DNA of 49,305 nucleotides from Pseudobacteroides sp. (GTDB taxonomy: Bacteria; Bacillota; Clostridia; Acetivibrionales; DSM-2933). Position numbers and translations under genes: made by a program. The stretch spans positions 1 through 49,305 of the forward strand of contig NZ_DATCTU010000090.1 in assembly GCF_036567765.1 (NCBI RefSeq). The letters run 5' to 3'. Of this stretch, positions 17,903 through 27,169 are shown piece after piece. The notes below the pieces were generated by a model that saw only the letters and a list, made by a program, of their open reading frames with translations, had not been told where the DNA came from and searched no databases. Every line of letters starts with the position of its first letter. Position 1 is the stretch's first letter.

Positions 17903-17976
17903 TCTATCTATATATAACCAAAATAAGGTATAGTATACCAATGAATCTAAAATAAAAGTAGTTCATGGGCTGCAAT

Positions 17977-18013
17977 ATAAAAAGTAGTTATTGTAAGATT
18001 AATAGCACTTTTA
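17977..18013. repeat. Dispersed 37-nt AAAAGT...CACTTTT element, copy 1
   Basis: ATAAAAAGT and CACTTTTAT flank a spacer that matches the copy at 25889-25925 at most positions (shared TTGTAAG core). A third copy is at 46871-46909. All copies are intergenic. Confidence 0.55.
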
Positions 18014-18275
18014 TGTATTTATAGAACAATAATAATACTTTGAAAATTATGTTTGGGTATTTGTAGAAAAGTAATACAGTGATATAATTATATACGTGAA
18101 AATATATTTTGTTGAAAACACAGCACAGATAAAAAATTAAGCATTAAATCATAATATATAGGCATTAATGCAGCTTAAACAGCAAGTCTATGGTTTTTTA
18201 TCTATAAACTCTAAAATACAAACAAAAAAGATAGAAATTATAATACCATTTAGTCTTTTGCTTTTCGCATAGCCG

Positions 18276-18390
18276 CAAAATCATTTCATGATTTTGTTAG
18301 TGTCTAGGAAATTATGGTGTATGCTACACCATAATTTCTCGCGACAACAACCAAGGTTGACAAAATCATTTCATGATTTTGTTAGTGTCT
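18276..18390. repeat. Composite hairpin repeat: two palindrome copies flanking a 14-bp stem
   Basis: A 30-nt sequence occurs identically at 18276-18305 and 18361-18390; each copy starts with 9-bp arms CAAAATCAT/ATGATTTTG around TTC and continues TTAGTGTCT. Between them lies a perfect 14-bp stem (18308-18321 with 18325-18338, arm GAAATTATGGTGTA) with loop TGC. CAAGGTTG (18352-18359) precedes the second copy. Related diverged units lie at 23145-23210 and 42938-42981. The layout resembles REP/BIME-type palindromic repeats. Confidence 0.8.
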
Positions 18391-18485
18391 GCTTAATATC
18401 AAGGAAAGGAAGGTGTTTTGTATTATTGGCATTAAATCGTAGACTAAAGAGGTATTGAATAACTTTATTTTAGGAGGATACGTTA

Positions 18486-21400
18486 ATGTTGAGGAAAAGA
18501 GTTTTAAGTGCTTTTGTGGCTCTCGCTACTACGGCAGCATCTTTTGCCATGCCTATAGGTGCAGGTGCAGCATATGCCGCTGACGAAAACGAGGCTATTA
18601 ACATTTCAGGTTATATCACACCTGATTTTATATCCAATAACAAACCCATTAAAGAGGGGTTTAAAGTCTCGGTGCTAGGGACTGAACTCACTGGGGTTAC
18701 TGACGCAGCAGGATTTTTCAGGATTGATGGAGTTCAAAAGCAAGATGCTTCATATAATCTTATCATATCCAAGCCGGGCTACCTTTCAAGATTGGTAAAG
18801 AATGTTCCGGGAAATAACAAGTCCCTTGTTTCTACAAGCGAGAAACCATTAAATCTTTGGGCTGGTGATATCCCCAAAAACGGTGCTGCCGATAACATGA
18901 TAAACATGGCTGATGTTTTTGCAATTGCCAAAGCTTTTAATTCGGTTGCCGGTGATGTCAATTTTAATGCAGATGTTAACTTTGATTTAGACGCAACAAT
19001 AAGCATGCAGGATGTTGTTATTTTAGCCAAACATTTTGGTGCTACCCCTGCGGATTATGAAGACGCTGCTATTATAACTCCTACACCGACAAGTACGCCT
19101 GTACCCACAAATACACCAACGCCTACGCCTACAGGAAAGCCATCACCTAAAACAGATATAAATGTTTATAAGGACGGCTTGTTAATAGGCTGGCAGGATT
19201 GGTCTTGGACATGTGATAGGGATTTTGCAAATTCAGAGGTTGCTAAGGAAGGTAATTCTATTGCTGTAACATATACAGGAGCATGGGCAGCTTTATCGCT
19301 TTACAGTCCTACAAAGATTGACACTGCAGGATATGAAAGCATCAACTTCTGGGTAAATGGCGGAGACAGCGACAAGAATTTGGGATTGTACTGCATAACA
19401 GATGCTGTTGCTGATACTGCAAGTGCAACAGTTGAGTTTACTGCAAAAGCAGGAGAATGGACAGAAGTTAAAATAAAATTAAGCGAATTGGGTAACCCTG
19501 AGACAATTCAGAGAATAAACATCCAGGAACGTTCAGGTGCAGCCCAGACTACAATATACATTGACAATCTTACACTGGCCGCAATACCGGTACAGGTGTC
19601 TGCAAAGACTTTCACAGTTTATGACGATGCTTTAGCAGCTGGATTGCAGGATTGGTCATGGAATGCTTCAAAAGATACAGAAGTGACAACTACTGTTAAA
19701 AATGGAACCAAGTCACTTGGAGTAACGTATACAGGTGGATGGGCTGCATTATCACTCTACAGCCCAGAAAAAATAGCTACAGAAGGCTATGACATGATAA
19801 AATTCTGGGTAAACGGCGGAGACAGTGATAAGAAAGTTGGTTTCTTTATTACCAAGGATGCAGCAGATGACACATCCCTAACGCCTAAAGTAGAGTTCAC
19901 TGCAAAAGCTGGAGAATGGACAGAGATCAAAATTAAATTAAGTGAACTTGCAAACCCTGAGACAATCCAAAGGATTAATTTCCAGGAAATGGGTGGCTCG
20001 GCTCAAACGCAGATATACTTTGATGATATAGTGATTTCGGGTACGCCTGTGGTACAAGACAAGATTTTAAAGTTGTATGAAGATTCACTTCCAGCTGGCT
20101 TCCAGAACTGGTCATGGAGTTCTCAAGTTGATTTTGCAAACACCACCAATGTTAAGGAAGGATCGGGGTCAATCTCTGTAGAGTACACAGGTGCATGGGC
20201 TGCATTATCATTGTACAGTGCACAGGTAATAAATACAGCAGGATATGAAAGCATCAAATTCTGGGTAAACGGTGGAGACAGCGACAAGAAATTGGGATTC
20301 TCAATAATGAGAGATGCTGCAGATGAGACATCAACAAGTCCAAACATCAACTTCACTGCCAAAGCGGGAGAATGGACAGAAATTACTATGAAATTGAGTG
20401 AGCTGGGGAGTCCTGCAGCAATCCAAAGAATAAACATTCAGGAGCTTGCCGGATCAGCCCAGACTCCGATATATATAGACGAGATTCGTTTGGTAGGCAG
20501 CGGAACAAATGAACCGAAGCCTACACCAATTCCGGATCCAAATCCTGGCCCAAGAACAGATAAGGCTAAAATATCAACAAGCGGATATGATGTTAGTCCT
20601 ATTGATGCAGTGGATGTAAACGCTACAAAAGAAACAGCCTCATTATTTGCAGCGTTAAAGGGTATCGGCGGTAAAAACCTTATGTTCGGGCAGCAGCATG
20701 CCACTACATTCGGACTTACAACAGGCGGAAGCAAGGATGGAACTCAGTCCGACGTAAAGAATAATGTTGGTGCATTCCCGGCAGTATTCGGGTGGGATAC
20801 CCTTTCTATTGAAGGTAAAGAGTCACCTGGAAATATTTCTTTACCTGTCGAGAAAAACATTAAATTGCTTGCAGATGTGGTTAAGAAAGCACATGCCACA
20901 GGCGGTGTAATAACATTAAGTGCCCATATGCCTAACTTTGTAACAGGTGGAGACTTCTATGATCTAAATGGAAATGTGGTAACACATATTCTGCCAGGCG
21001 GATCAAAGCATGCAGAATACAATAAATTCCTCGATAATATTGCAACTTTTGCAAACAGTATAGAGGATGAAAACGGAAATTTAATACCAGTTATATTCAG
21101 ACCGTTCCATGAAAATACAGGAAGCTGGTTCTGGTGGGGAGCTGCATTCTGTACTCCTGATCAGTACATAAAGCTGTTCCGTTATACCGTTGATTACTTA
21201 AGAGATGTTAAAGGAGTTCATAATTTCCTCTATGCATATTCACCTTCAAGTACCTTCAGCACAGAAGAGGAATACCTTGAGCGTTATCCCGGAGATAATT
21301 ATGTTGATGTATTAGGTTTTGACCAGTATGATGACAGCGGAAGCATGACTTCTGAAGAGAGATGGATGAAGTCCATAGTCAGCCGCACAGAGCTGTTGAC

Positions 21401-23081
21401 AGAGATGGCAGATAAGAGGGGTAAGGTTGTAACAATAACAGAAACAGGTATTGCCAGCGGAATCAAGAAAGAAAACAATGTTAATAAAAGCTGGTTTACA
21501 ACCCTTCTTAATGCATTGAAGGAAAGTGCGGCTGCAGGCAAGAATAAGGCTGCATATATGTTGGTTTGGGCAAACTTTGATATGAATCAGTTCTGGGTGC
21601 CATACATGCACCATTCCATATATGGTAACAGTGAACTCTTGCAGGACTTTGTCAATTTCTACAACGACGACTTTACAGTATTCAGCGATACAATCAACGG
21701 CTTCTATGATCTGGATGTTGATACTGTTGCTGAAAAACCCTATATGTACATTTCAAACCTCTATGATGGAACTACAGTAACAGGCCCTACCAATGTGAAG
21801 GCTAAGGTATTTGCTAATGGCAAGACTGTTTCGTCAGTAACATTAAAGACTCCCAGCAATGCAGCATTAGCAATGACAAAGGATACTGACGGGCAATACA
21901 GTGCCCTTTGGACTCCACTCAAAGAGGAGAATGGTACAAAGCTTAGTTTGACTGTTACAGTGAAATATTCTGATGAAACAATACAGGAAGAAACAATAAG
22001 CGTCAAAGTGTTGGGCGAAGTTGTTTTAAAGAAGTTTACTTTTGATACCGAGCTTGGTGATGTGACTTATGACGGTTCATATGCTCCTGAGGATGCCAGT
22101 GTAACAGGAACTGTTTCATATGACAGTGGACTCAAGGCAATAAAGGTTGATTCCAAGTTTGTTGATAACGGTGACAGCAGTGATTGGACATATGAGGAAT
22201 TAAAAGTTAAGCTTTCGGGAATAAATAATGCTGTAAATATGTCGGATGTTAATAAGGTAGCGTTTGATATAATTCTTCCCGAAACTGCCAAGGACACATT
22301 GTTTAAGCCGTATACAATGGCGTTGATGCCTGCTGAACCAGGGTATAAAAAATATGGGGAGGGTGCATTGGAGCTCCGTCTCAGTGACTTCAAGCAAGAC
22401 ACTGAATCTACAGGTGACTACGGAAAGATGTACCGCTACAATGTGGTTGTGGATCTGGAGGATAGAACAGCAACGGCTTTAATAATGGCTTTTGTGGCTT
22501 TTGACTGGAATTATGAAGGTCCTATATTTATAGATAATATAGCCTTTATAAATGGTATTAAGCAAAAACCTTCAGATCCTGCATTGGTTGATGATTTTGA
22601 GGGCTATTTCAGCGATAATGAAGAGCTCAAAAATGCTTACACTCAAGCAGGGGATTCTTCAACTGTTTCCCTTGTGCCTCATAACTCAGGAAAGGCTGTT
22701 AAATTTGATTATACCATAGGTACAAATGGGTACAGCGGTATTGTCAAACAAACAGGTGGTGTTGATTGGAGCAGCATGAACGCATTATCCATGTGGATTA
22801 CTCCTGATGGATTAAATCAGAAAATGGTTGTTCAAATCAGGGCTAATGGTATTTATTTTGAGGCTTATCCAGTGTTTGCCGATTCAGCTGAAAAAAACCT
22901 TGTGTTTAGTTTCTCAGGTTTTACTCCTGCACCATGGGAGTCAGAGGCTAATAAGGCAGCTGCTTTGAAAGATAACCTCAACAGCATCGAAGCTGTAGGC
23001 ATATATGTTAACCAGGTGGATGATTTTACTGGAAACGGAACATTGATAATGGATGATATTAAAGCCATTAATGTAGACTAA
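18486..23081 (+). CDS. Cellulosomal multimodular GH26 beta-mannanase
   Basis: A 1531-residue secreted enzyme. Order: signal peptide (1-31), X-like module (about 38-124), dockerin (127-191, calcium loops at the GDIPKNGAADN and NFDLDATIS segments), Thr/Pro linker (198-222), three tandem homologous carbohydrate-binding-like modules of ~150 residues (about 226-685, each with QDWSW or QNWSW and FWVNGGDSDK), a Pro linker, a GH26 catalytic domain (about 710-1040), an Ig-like domain (1085-1180) and two more CBM-like modules (about 1180-1365 and 1370-1531). The acid/base Glu876 lies in RPFHENTGSWFWWG and the nucleophile Glu986 in TITETG, both intact. GH26 enzymes mostly cleave beta-1,4-mannan. ATG 18486 follows AGGAGG. 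A strong terminator follows. Confidence 0.93.
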   Translation: MLRKRVLSAFVALATTAASFAMPIGAGAAYAADENEAINISGYITPDFISNNKPIKEGFKVSVLGTELTGVTDAAGFFRIDGVQKQDASYNLIISKPGYLSRLVKNVPGNNKSLVSTSEKPLNLWAGDIPKNGAADNMINMADVFAIAKAFNSVAGDVNFNADVNFDLDATISMQDVVILAKHFGATPADYEDAAIITPTPTSTPVPTNTPTPTPTGKPSPKTDINVYKDGLLIGWQDWSWTCDRDFANSEVAKEGNSIAVTYTGAWAALSLYSPTKIDTAGYESINFWVNGGDSDKNLGLYCITDAVADTASATVEFTAKAGEWTEVKIKLSELGNPETIQRINIQERSGAAQTTIYIDNLTLAAIPVQVSAKTFTVYDDALAAGLQDWSWNASKDTEVTTTVKNGTKSLGVTYTGGWAALSLYSPEKIATEGYDMIKFWVNGGDSDKKVGFFITKDAADDTSLTPKVEFTAKAGEWTEIKIKLSELANPETIQRINFQEMGGSAQTQIYFDDIVISGTPVVQDKILKLYEDSLPAGFQNWSWSSQVDFANTTNVKEGSGSISVEYTGAWAALSLYSAQVINTAGYESIKFWVNGGDSDKKLGFSIMRDAADETSTSPNINFTAKAGEWTEITMKLSELGSPAAIQRINIQELAGSAQTPIYIDEIRLVGSGTNEPKPTPIPDPNPGPRTDKAKISTSGYDVSPIDAVDVNATKETASLFAALKGIGGKNLMFGQQHATTFGLTTGGSKDGTQSDVKNNVGAFPAVFGWDTLSIEGKESPGNISLPVEKNIKLLADVVKKAHATGGVITLSAHMPNFVTGGDFYDLNGNVVTHILPGGSKHAEYNKFLDNIATFANSIEDENGNLIPVIFRPFHENTGSWFWWGAAFCTPDQYIKLFRYTVDYLRDVKGVHNFLYAYSPSSTFSTEEEYLERYPGDNYVDVLGFDQYDDSGSMTSEERWMKSIVSRTELLTEMADKRGKVVTITETGIASGIKKENNVNKSWFTTLLNALKESAAAGKNKAAYMLVWANFDMNQFWVPYMHHSIYGNSELLQDFVNFYNDDFTVFSDTINGFYDLDVDTVAEKPYMYISNLYDGTTVTGPTNVKAKVFANGKTVSSVTLKTPSNAALAMTKDTDGQYSALWTPLKEENGTKLSLTVTVKYSDETIQEETISVKVLGEVVLKKFTFDTELGDVTYDGSYAPEDASVTGTVSYDSGLKAIKVDSKFVDNGDSSDWTYEELKVKLSGINNAVNMSDVNKVAFDIILPETAKDTLFKPYTMALMPAEPGYKKYGEGALELRLSDFKQDTESTGDYGKMYRYNVVVDLEDRTATALIMAFVAFDWNYEGPIFIDNIAFINGIKQKPSDPALVDDFEGYFSDNEELKNAYTQAGDSSTVSLVPHNSGKAVKFDYTIGTNGYSGIVKQTGGVDWSSMNALSMWITPDGLNQKMVVQIRANGIYFEAYPVFADSAEKNLVFSFSGFTPAPWESEANKAAALKDNLNSIEAVGIYVNQVDDFTGNGTLIMDDIKAINVD

Positions 23082-23109
23082 TATCTTTTAAAACATTTAT
23101 AATTATAAT

Positions 23110-23139
23110 AGGGCGGGTTTAAGCTGATCCCGCCCTTTT
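23110..23139 (+). terminator. Rho-independent terminator after the GH26 gene
   Basis: AGGGCGGG (23110-23117) pairs with CCCGCCCT (23129-23136), followed by TTTT. It lies 29 bp after the stop codon. Confidence 0.92.
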
Positions 23140-23144
23140 AATAC

Positions 23145-23210
23145 CAAGGTTGTAAAATTGCAAGCGAATTTGTTAGAATCCGGTAAAATGCGATGCACGC
23201 TGCACCATAG
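23145..23210. repeat. Diverged copy of the composite hairpin repeat
   Basis: CAAGGTTG (23145-23152) followed by a degenerate AAAATTGCAAGCGAATTT hairpin, then TTAG and a second degenerate GC-richer hairpin (GATGCACGCTGCACC). The order matches the unit at 18276-18390: tag, first hairpin, TTAG, second hairpin. Confidence 0.55.
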
Positions 23211-23238
23211 AAGATGATGATAAAGGGAGTGTTGGAGC

Positions 23239-24582
23239 ATGATTGATAAAATAAGAGAAGCTAATATATGCTTAGAATCTATAACAATTTATAGAGGTAT
23301 TTTGCAGGATGAAGTTATTTCAAGTTTTTATAAGATGATTAAATATATTGATAATAATGATATTGATGTGGTTAATTTTGTGAGATTTTATAGTGAGTTT
23401 TATCATGTACTGACCAAAAACAATTCCTTCAATTCGTTTGATTTTTATGTTATTAAACGAATGATTTATAATGAGAATGTATTTAATGAATATGTAAGCA
23501 TAAAAAGTGCTCAGAGAATAGATGAAAACGTACTAAGGGCTGTTGAACATGATCTGGATTGCTTGCAAAAAATAGCACAGCTGACATCGTCTGAAATAAA
23601 GGATTATGTTGCTTCAGTTCTTTGTAAGGATGAGTCGGAGAAACATTTAGTCAAAGGCTTGCCTGAATGGGAATTTTCCAAGACATCGGCAGACGGGATT
23701 GTAAGTGAAATAATGGGCCAGTTAATGTCACAGGAAAACTGGCAAAACTCTTTGGAAGCACTTGTAGAATTTCACAGAAGCAAGGGAGCAGGAAAGTTTG
23801 TACAGTATAAAGGATTCATATGGGAAAATTGTGGGAAGGCTGGCTGCCTAAAAGGCATCGAAACCCCTGATCCGGTCAGATTATCGGATTTGACAGGTTA
23901 TGAGCTTGAACGAAAAGAAGTAATTGATAATACAAAGTTTCTACTTAAGGGATTAAGGGCTAATAATGTCTTGTTATACGGTGATAGAGGAACAGGTAAA
24001 TCCTCGACAGTGAAGGCAATTCTTAACGAGTATTGTGACGAGGGGCTAAGAATGATTGAGGTTCCCAAAACTTATTTGTCGGATTTGCCGGAGATAATAA
24101 GGCTAATTAAGGGTAAGCCCCAAAAGTTTATTCTTTTTATTGATGATCTTGCTTTCGAAGACAGTGAAGAAAGCTATACGGCACTAAAGGCAGTTCTTGA
24201 GGGAGGATTGGAATGCAGGGCACAGAACGTGGTAATTTATGCAACTTCCAACCGCAGACATCTAATTAAAGAAAAATTCAGTGACAGAGCTGGGCTAATG
24301 TCAAGCAACTATGACGATGAAGTAAGAGCCGGAGATACAATACAGGAAAAGCTATCTTTAGCAGATCGATTCGGTATAACTGTCACCTTTACTCTACCTG
24401 ACAAAAAAAGGTACCTAGAAATAATTGACAACCTTGCAGCAAGCAGAGGCCTCAAAGTAGACAGGGACTGGCTGCACCAGGAGGCTATGAAATGGGAGCT
24501 TTTGTATAACGGACGCTCGCCGAGGACAGCCCAGCAGTTTATCGACTGGATAGAAGGATTAAACAGTTTAGGTCTATTGTAG
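23239..24582 (+). CDS. DUF815-family AAA+ ATP-binding protein
   Basis: A 447-residue cytosolic ATPase. The N-terminal ~200 residues are helical and poorly conserved. The C-terminal half is the DUF815 AAA+ module: DPVRLSDLTGYELERKEV leads in, Walker A is GDRGTGKSS (248-256), Walker B is FILFIDDLAFE (about 296-306), followed by the sensor stretch YATSNRRHLIKE. The end (NGRSPRTAQQFIDW) is also typical. The cellular role of DUF815 proteins is not established. ATG 23239 has GGAG upstream. It is flanked by terminators and so is probably transcribed alone. Confidence 0.9.
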   Translation: MIDKIREANICLESITIYRGILQDEVISSFYKMIKYIDNNDIDVVNFVRFYSEFYHVLTKNNSFNSFDFYVIKRMIYNENVFNEYVSIKSAQRIDENVLRAVEHDLDCLQKIAQLTSSEIKDYVASVLCKDESEKHLVKGLPEWEFSKTSADGIVSEIMGQLMSQENWQNSLEALVEFHRSKGAGKFVQYKGFIWENCGKAGCLKGIETPDPVRLSDLTGYELERKEVIDNTKFLLKGLRANNVLLYGDRGTGKSSTVKAILNEYCDEGLRMIEVPKTYLSDLPEIIRLIKGKPQKFILFIDDLAFEDSEESYTALKAVLEGGLECRAQNVVIYATSNRRHLIKEKFSDRAGLMSSNYDDEVRAGDTIQEKLSLADRFGITVTFTLPDKKRYLEIIDNLAASRGLKVDRDWLHQEAMKWELLYNGRSPRTAQQFIDWIEGLNSLGLL

Positions 24583-24963
24583 TAAGATGTATTTCAGGGA
24601 TAGACAATAATATCTATTAATTTGCATATATTGCGATTGAAATATATAAAGGAAGTATGATAAATTTATCTTATGATTAATATTTGACGGCTAAGGTTAT
24701 ATATTTAAATGAACCCTTCTATTTAATAATTATATAAAGATAAAAAGACTGGCCCGTGGGCGAGTCTTTTTATTGTGGGGCAAATTATGGTGAAATCTGC
24801 TCCCTAATTAAATTCTCTATAACATATAGATTTACTTTTTATGATAAAAGACATATAATATAATTTAAAATTGTTAAATAATTATCATTGTTTAGGCATA
24901 GTCAAAAATAATTATAGTTATAAATATTAAGTTTTTTCAACCTGGACGTTGGAGGGAGATAAA
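24583..24963. other. Intergenic region before psd
   Basis: About 380 bp of AT-rich sequence. It contains a clear terminator (24743-24774), some 160 bp after the DUF815 stop, and then leader sequence for the decarboxylase gene. No convincing promoter or ORF was recognised. Confidence 0.5.
24743..24774 (+). terminator. Rho-independent terminator
   Basis: AAAAGACT (24743-24750) pairs with AGTCTTTT (24763-24770), with an inner GCCC/GGGC stem and a T-run. The A-run on the other side could let it work on both strands. Confidence 0.88.
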
Positions 24964-25854
24964 TTGATAAAGGTCTACAATAGACAAACAAAAGAGTATG
25001 AGGTAGAAAATGTTGCTGGAGACAAGTTTTTAAATGTTCTTTATGGAACCGTTCCTGGCAAGGTAGGTCTGGAACTTCTGATAAAAAGGAAGCTTTATTC
25101 AAGTATCTCAGGTGTGTTTTGTGACAGCAGGAAAAGTGCAGGACTAATAAAAAAGTTCATTGACGGTTATGGTATAGATGTATCAGAATGCCGGGATGAT
25201 GTATGCAGCTTTAAAAACTTTAACGAATTTTTTATAAGGAAAATGAAACCACACACAAGGCCCTTTGACAAGGACGCCAGCAAGCTCCTTTCACCAGGAG
25301 ATGGGAGGATGTATGCATGGCAGGATATCGATATAAACAAACTGGTTCAGGTAAAAGGGTTAACCTATTCACTTGGAGACCTGTTGATGGATAAAAGCCT
25401 CGCCGCCGGATATGAAGGAGGGACACTTATTATTTTAAGGCTTTGTCCTTTGGATTATCACAGGTTTCACTTTATAGACGGAGGAACCTGCAGTAAAACC
25501 ATAAAGATAAAAGGACACTATTATTCAGTTAATCCTGCAGCTTTGAAAACTATTGCCCGAGTATACTGCCAGAATAAAAGAGAGTACAGTATTCTAAAGT
25601 CAGAGAACTTCGGTAATGTTTTATATGTGGAAGTGGGTGCAACATCGGTTGGATCAATTATTCAGACATATGCACCCGACCAGCGTGTCACAAGAGGGGA
25701 TGAGAAGGGGTACTTCAAGTTTGGAGGCTCAACTCTTATTATGATTCTGAAAAAAGGTACAGTTAATATTGATGATGAAATCCTGGAACAAACTGAGGCG
25801 GGATTTGAAACCAGGGTATTAGCCGGAGAGATCATAGGAAACAAGCAGAAATAA
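24964..25854 (+). CDS. psd: Phosphatidylserine decarboxylase proenzyme
   Basis: Makes phosphatidylethanolamine from phosphatidylserine at the membrane. The protein is ~296 residues if it starts at TTG 24964, which GGAGGGAG (24951-24958) supports with 5-bp spacing; an earlier in-frame TTG at 24949 overlaps that ribosome site. Conserved elements are FNEFFIRKMKPHTRPFD, the Asp-containing SPGDGR, the His motif HRFHFIDGG, and FGGST near the C-terminus. Self-cleavage before Ser256 in that motif makes the pyruvoyl prosthetic group. No phosphatidylserine synthase gene is adjacent. A convergent terminator separates it from the foldase gene. Confidence 0.95.
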   Translation: MIKVYNRQTKEYEVENVAGDKFLNVLYGTVPGKVGLELLIKRKLYSSISGVFCDSRKSAGLIKKFIDGYGIDVSECRDDVCSFKNFNEFFIRKMKPHTRPFDKDASKLLSPGDGRMYAWQDIDINKLVQVKGLTYSLGDLLMDKSLAAGYEGGTLIILRLCPLDYHRFHFIDGGTCSKTIKIKGHYYSVNPAALKTIARVYCQNKREYSILKSENFGNVLYVEVGATSVGSIIQTYAPDQRVTRGDEKGYFKFGGSTLIMILKKGTVNIDDEILEQTEAGFETRVLAGEIIGNKQK

Positions 25855-25872
25855 AGAGAAAATAAAATAGAG

Positions 25873-25940
25873 GAGGCTTAATTCTATAATAAAAGTGATA
25901 ATTGTAAGGTTATTAACACTTTTATTTAGAATCAAGCCTC
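25873..25940. terminator. Long bidirectional hairpin between convergent genes
   Basis: GAGGCTT.ATTCTA (from 25873) pairs with TAGAAT.AAGCCTC (to 25940), and the inner part is the TAAAAGTG/CACTTTTA element at 25889-25925. It lies between the stop of psd and the stop of the foldase gene, so it probably terminates both. Copy 2 of the dispersed 37-nt element is embedded in it. Confidence 0.75.
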
Positions 25941-25958
25941 CATAAGACTGCTGTATTT

Positions 25959-27020
25959 TTATAAAACACTGATGGAGTCAATCAATTTCTTATTTGGTTT
26001 CACGGTATAATTTGGATCTTTAAGCCATTCTTCAATCTTTGCGTTGTATTTTTGATTTTCTAGCTCTTCTTTTATTTCCAACTTGACATCATCAAAGGTT
26101 GTCCTTTTAATATACTTGATTATATGATAACCGTATTTGGTTTTTACAAGACCGAAATCGCCGTCCTTTGCACTAAATAACCACTGGTCGAACTCCTTAA
26201 CAGTTCTTCCTCTGGCTGCCTGGATTTGTCCGCCCTTATCCTTACTGCCTGGATCTTCAGAATACTGTTTTACAAGGCTTTCAAAGTCAGTGCCGATTTT
26301 GGCCTTTTGAAGTATATCTTCTGCCAGCTTTTTCTTTTCATCCAGCTTGGCTTGTGGGAGCTCCTTTTCTTCCGAGTCGACGGTTGAAATAAGAACATGC
26401 TTTGCTATAACCCTGTCATAAGTCTTCTTGTTGTTGTTGTAATAATCACTTATTTCTTTGTCGGGTATGTTCAAGTCCTGTTTGAACTTTTTTACAAATA
26501 TTTCATATGCAAGAACATAATCTTTATATATAGCTTCATATTGACTGAATTTGATACCATACGTTTCCTGGGTAAACTTATCTGCCTTTTTCTGGTCGCC
26601 CTTTCCATGGTCTTTGACTATGCTGTCCATATGTGCTTTGATTTTATCCAAACTTTGCTGGTCAAGCTTAAGATTTTGAGATTTGGCATGTGTCAGAAGT
26701 ATTTTAAGCTCTTTTAGAGCATTAAGGCTTTTCTCCTTTGCTGTGGCCATGGGATCTTCACCGGCTACTTTGGTTTCCCAAAACTTTTTTATTACCGATT
26801 CTTCCTTTCCATAGACCCCTGACAGCTGTTCCATATCTCGTTTAGCATTTTTTAAATAAAAAACAAATTCGTCTTTGGTGATTTTTTGGCTGCCTATGGT
26901 AGCTGCTACTTGACTGGAATCAGGAGCGTCTGGGTTTTCTGCTTCCCTGGAGGAACAACCAACGGCTCCTACAATTATAGAAAACGATAGAATTAATAAA
27001 ATAACCCTTTTAAAAGACAT
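25959..27020 (-). CDS. prsA: PrsA-like extracytoplasmic peptidyl-prolyl isomerase lipoprotein
   Basis: A 353-residue lipoprotein foldase. The signal ends in the lipobox VGAVGC (Cys22). An N-terminal SurA-like helical part (about 40-185) is followed by a parvulin domain (about 200-300) with AKHVLIST, FESLVKQYSEDPGSKDKGG and a KYGYHIIKY motif, then a short helical tail. It should help exported proteins fold outside the membrane, which fits a strain secreting large cellulosomal enzymes. ATG 27020 follows AAAGGAAAG. It is a single gene convergent with psd. The symbol reflects family membership only; several paralogues per genome are usual. Confidence 0.9.
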   Translation of the reverse strand: MSFKRVILLILSFSIIVGAVGCSSREAENPDAPDSSQVAATIGSQKITKDEFVFYLKNAKRDMEQLSGVYGKEESVIKKFWETKVAGEDPMATAKEKSLNALKELKILLTHAKSQNLKLDQQSLDKIKAHMDSIVKDHGKGDQKKADKFTQETYGIKFSQYEAIYKDYVLAYEIFVKKFKQDLNIPDKEISDYYNNNKKTYDRVIAKHVLISTVDSEEKELPQAKLDEKKKLAEDILQKAKIGTDFESLVKQYSEDPGSKDKGGQIQAARGRTVKEFDQWLFSAKDGDFGLVKTKYGYHIIKYIKRTTFDDVKLEIKEELENQKYNAKIEEWLKDPNYTVKPNKKLIDSISVL

Positions 27021-27169
27021 TTTTCACTTTCCTTTCTTTGGTGCATGTTCTGGACAGATGAATATACGTTACAATAATACTATAAAAATTCTTAATAATA
27101 TGATAACATGGAAAAAACATAATTTCTATAATTTTGTGTGCTTTAAGGCCGAGAGGAGTATAAAAAATA

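Larger units (their letters stand above)
17759..18485. other. Repeat-rich intergenic region upstream of the GH26 gene
   Basis: About 730 bp, very AT-rich, between two divergent surface-protein genes. It contains one copy of the AAAAGTG/CACTTTT element (17977-18013), two copies of a palindromic repeat with a second hairpin between them (18276-18390), and a weak TTGTAG-16-TATAAT pair (18061-18088) in the direction of the GH26 gene. No coding frame is supported. Confidence 0.6.

Noticed and set aside
18276..18390. Possible CRISPR array
   Set aside because: Only two identical units, each a palindrome, separated by another hairpin; no regular spacers and no cas genes.
19078..19150. Short tandem repeat in DNA
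   Set aside because: This is the Thr/Pro linker coding region of the GH26 enzyme; the repetition reflects protein composition.
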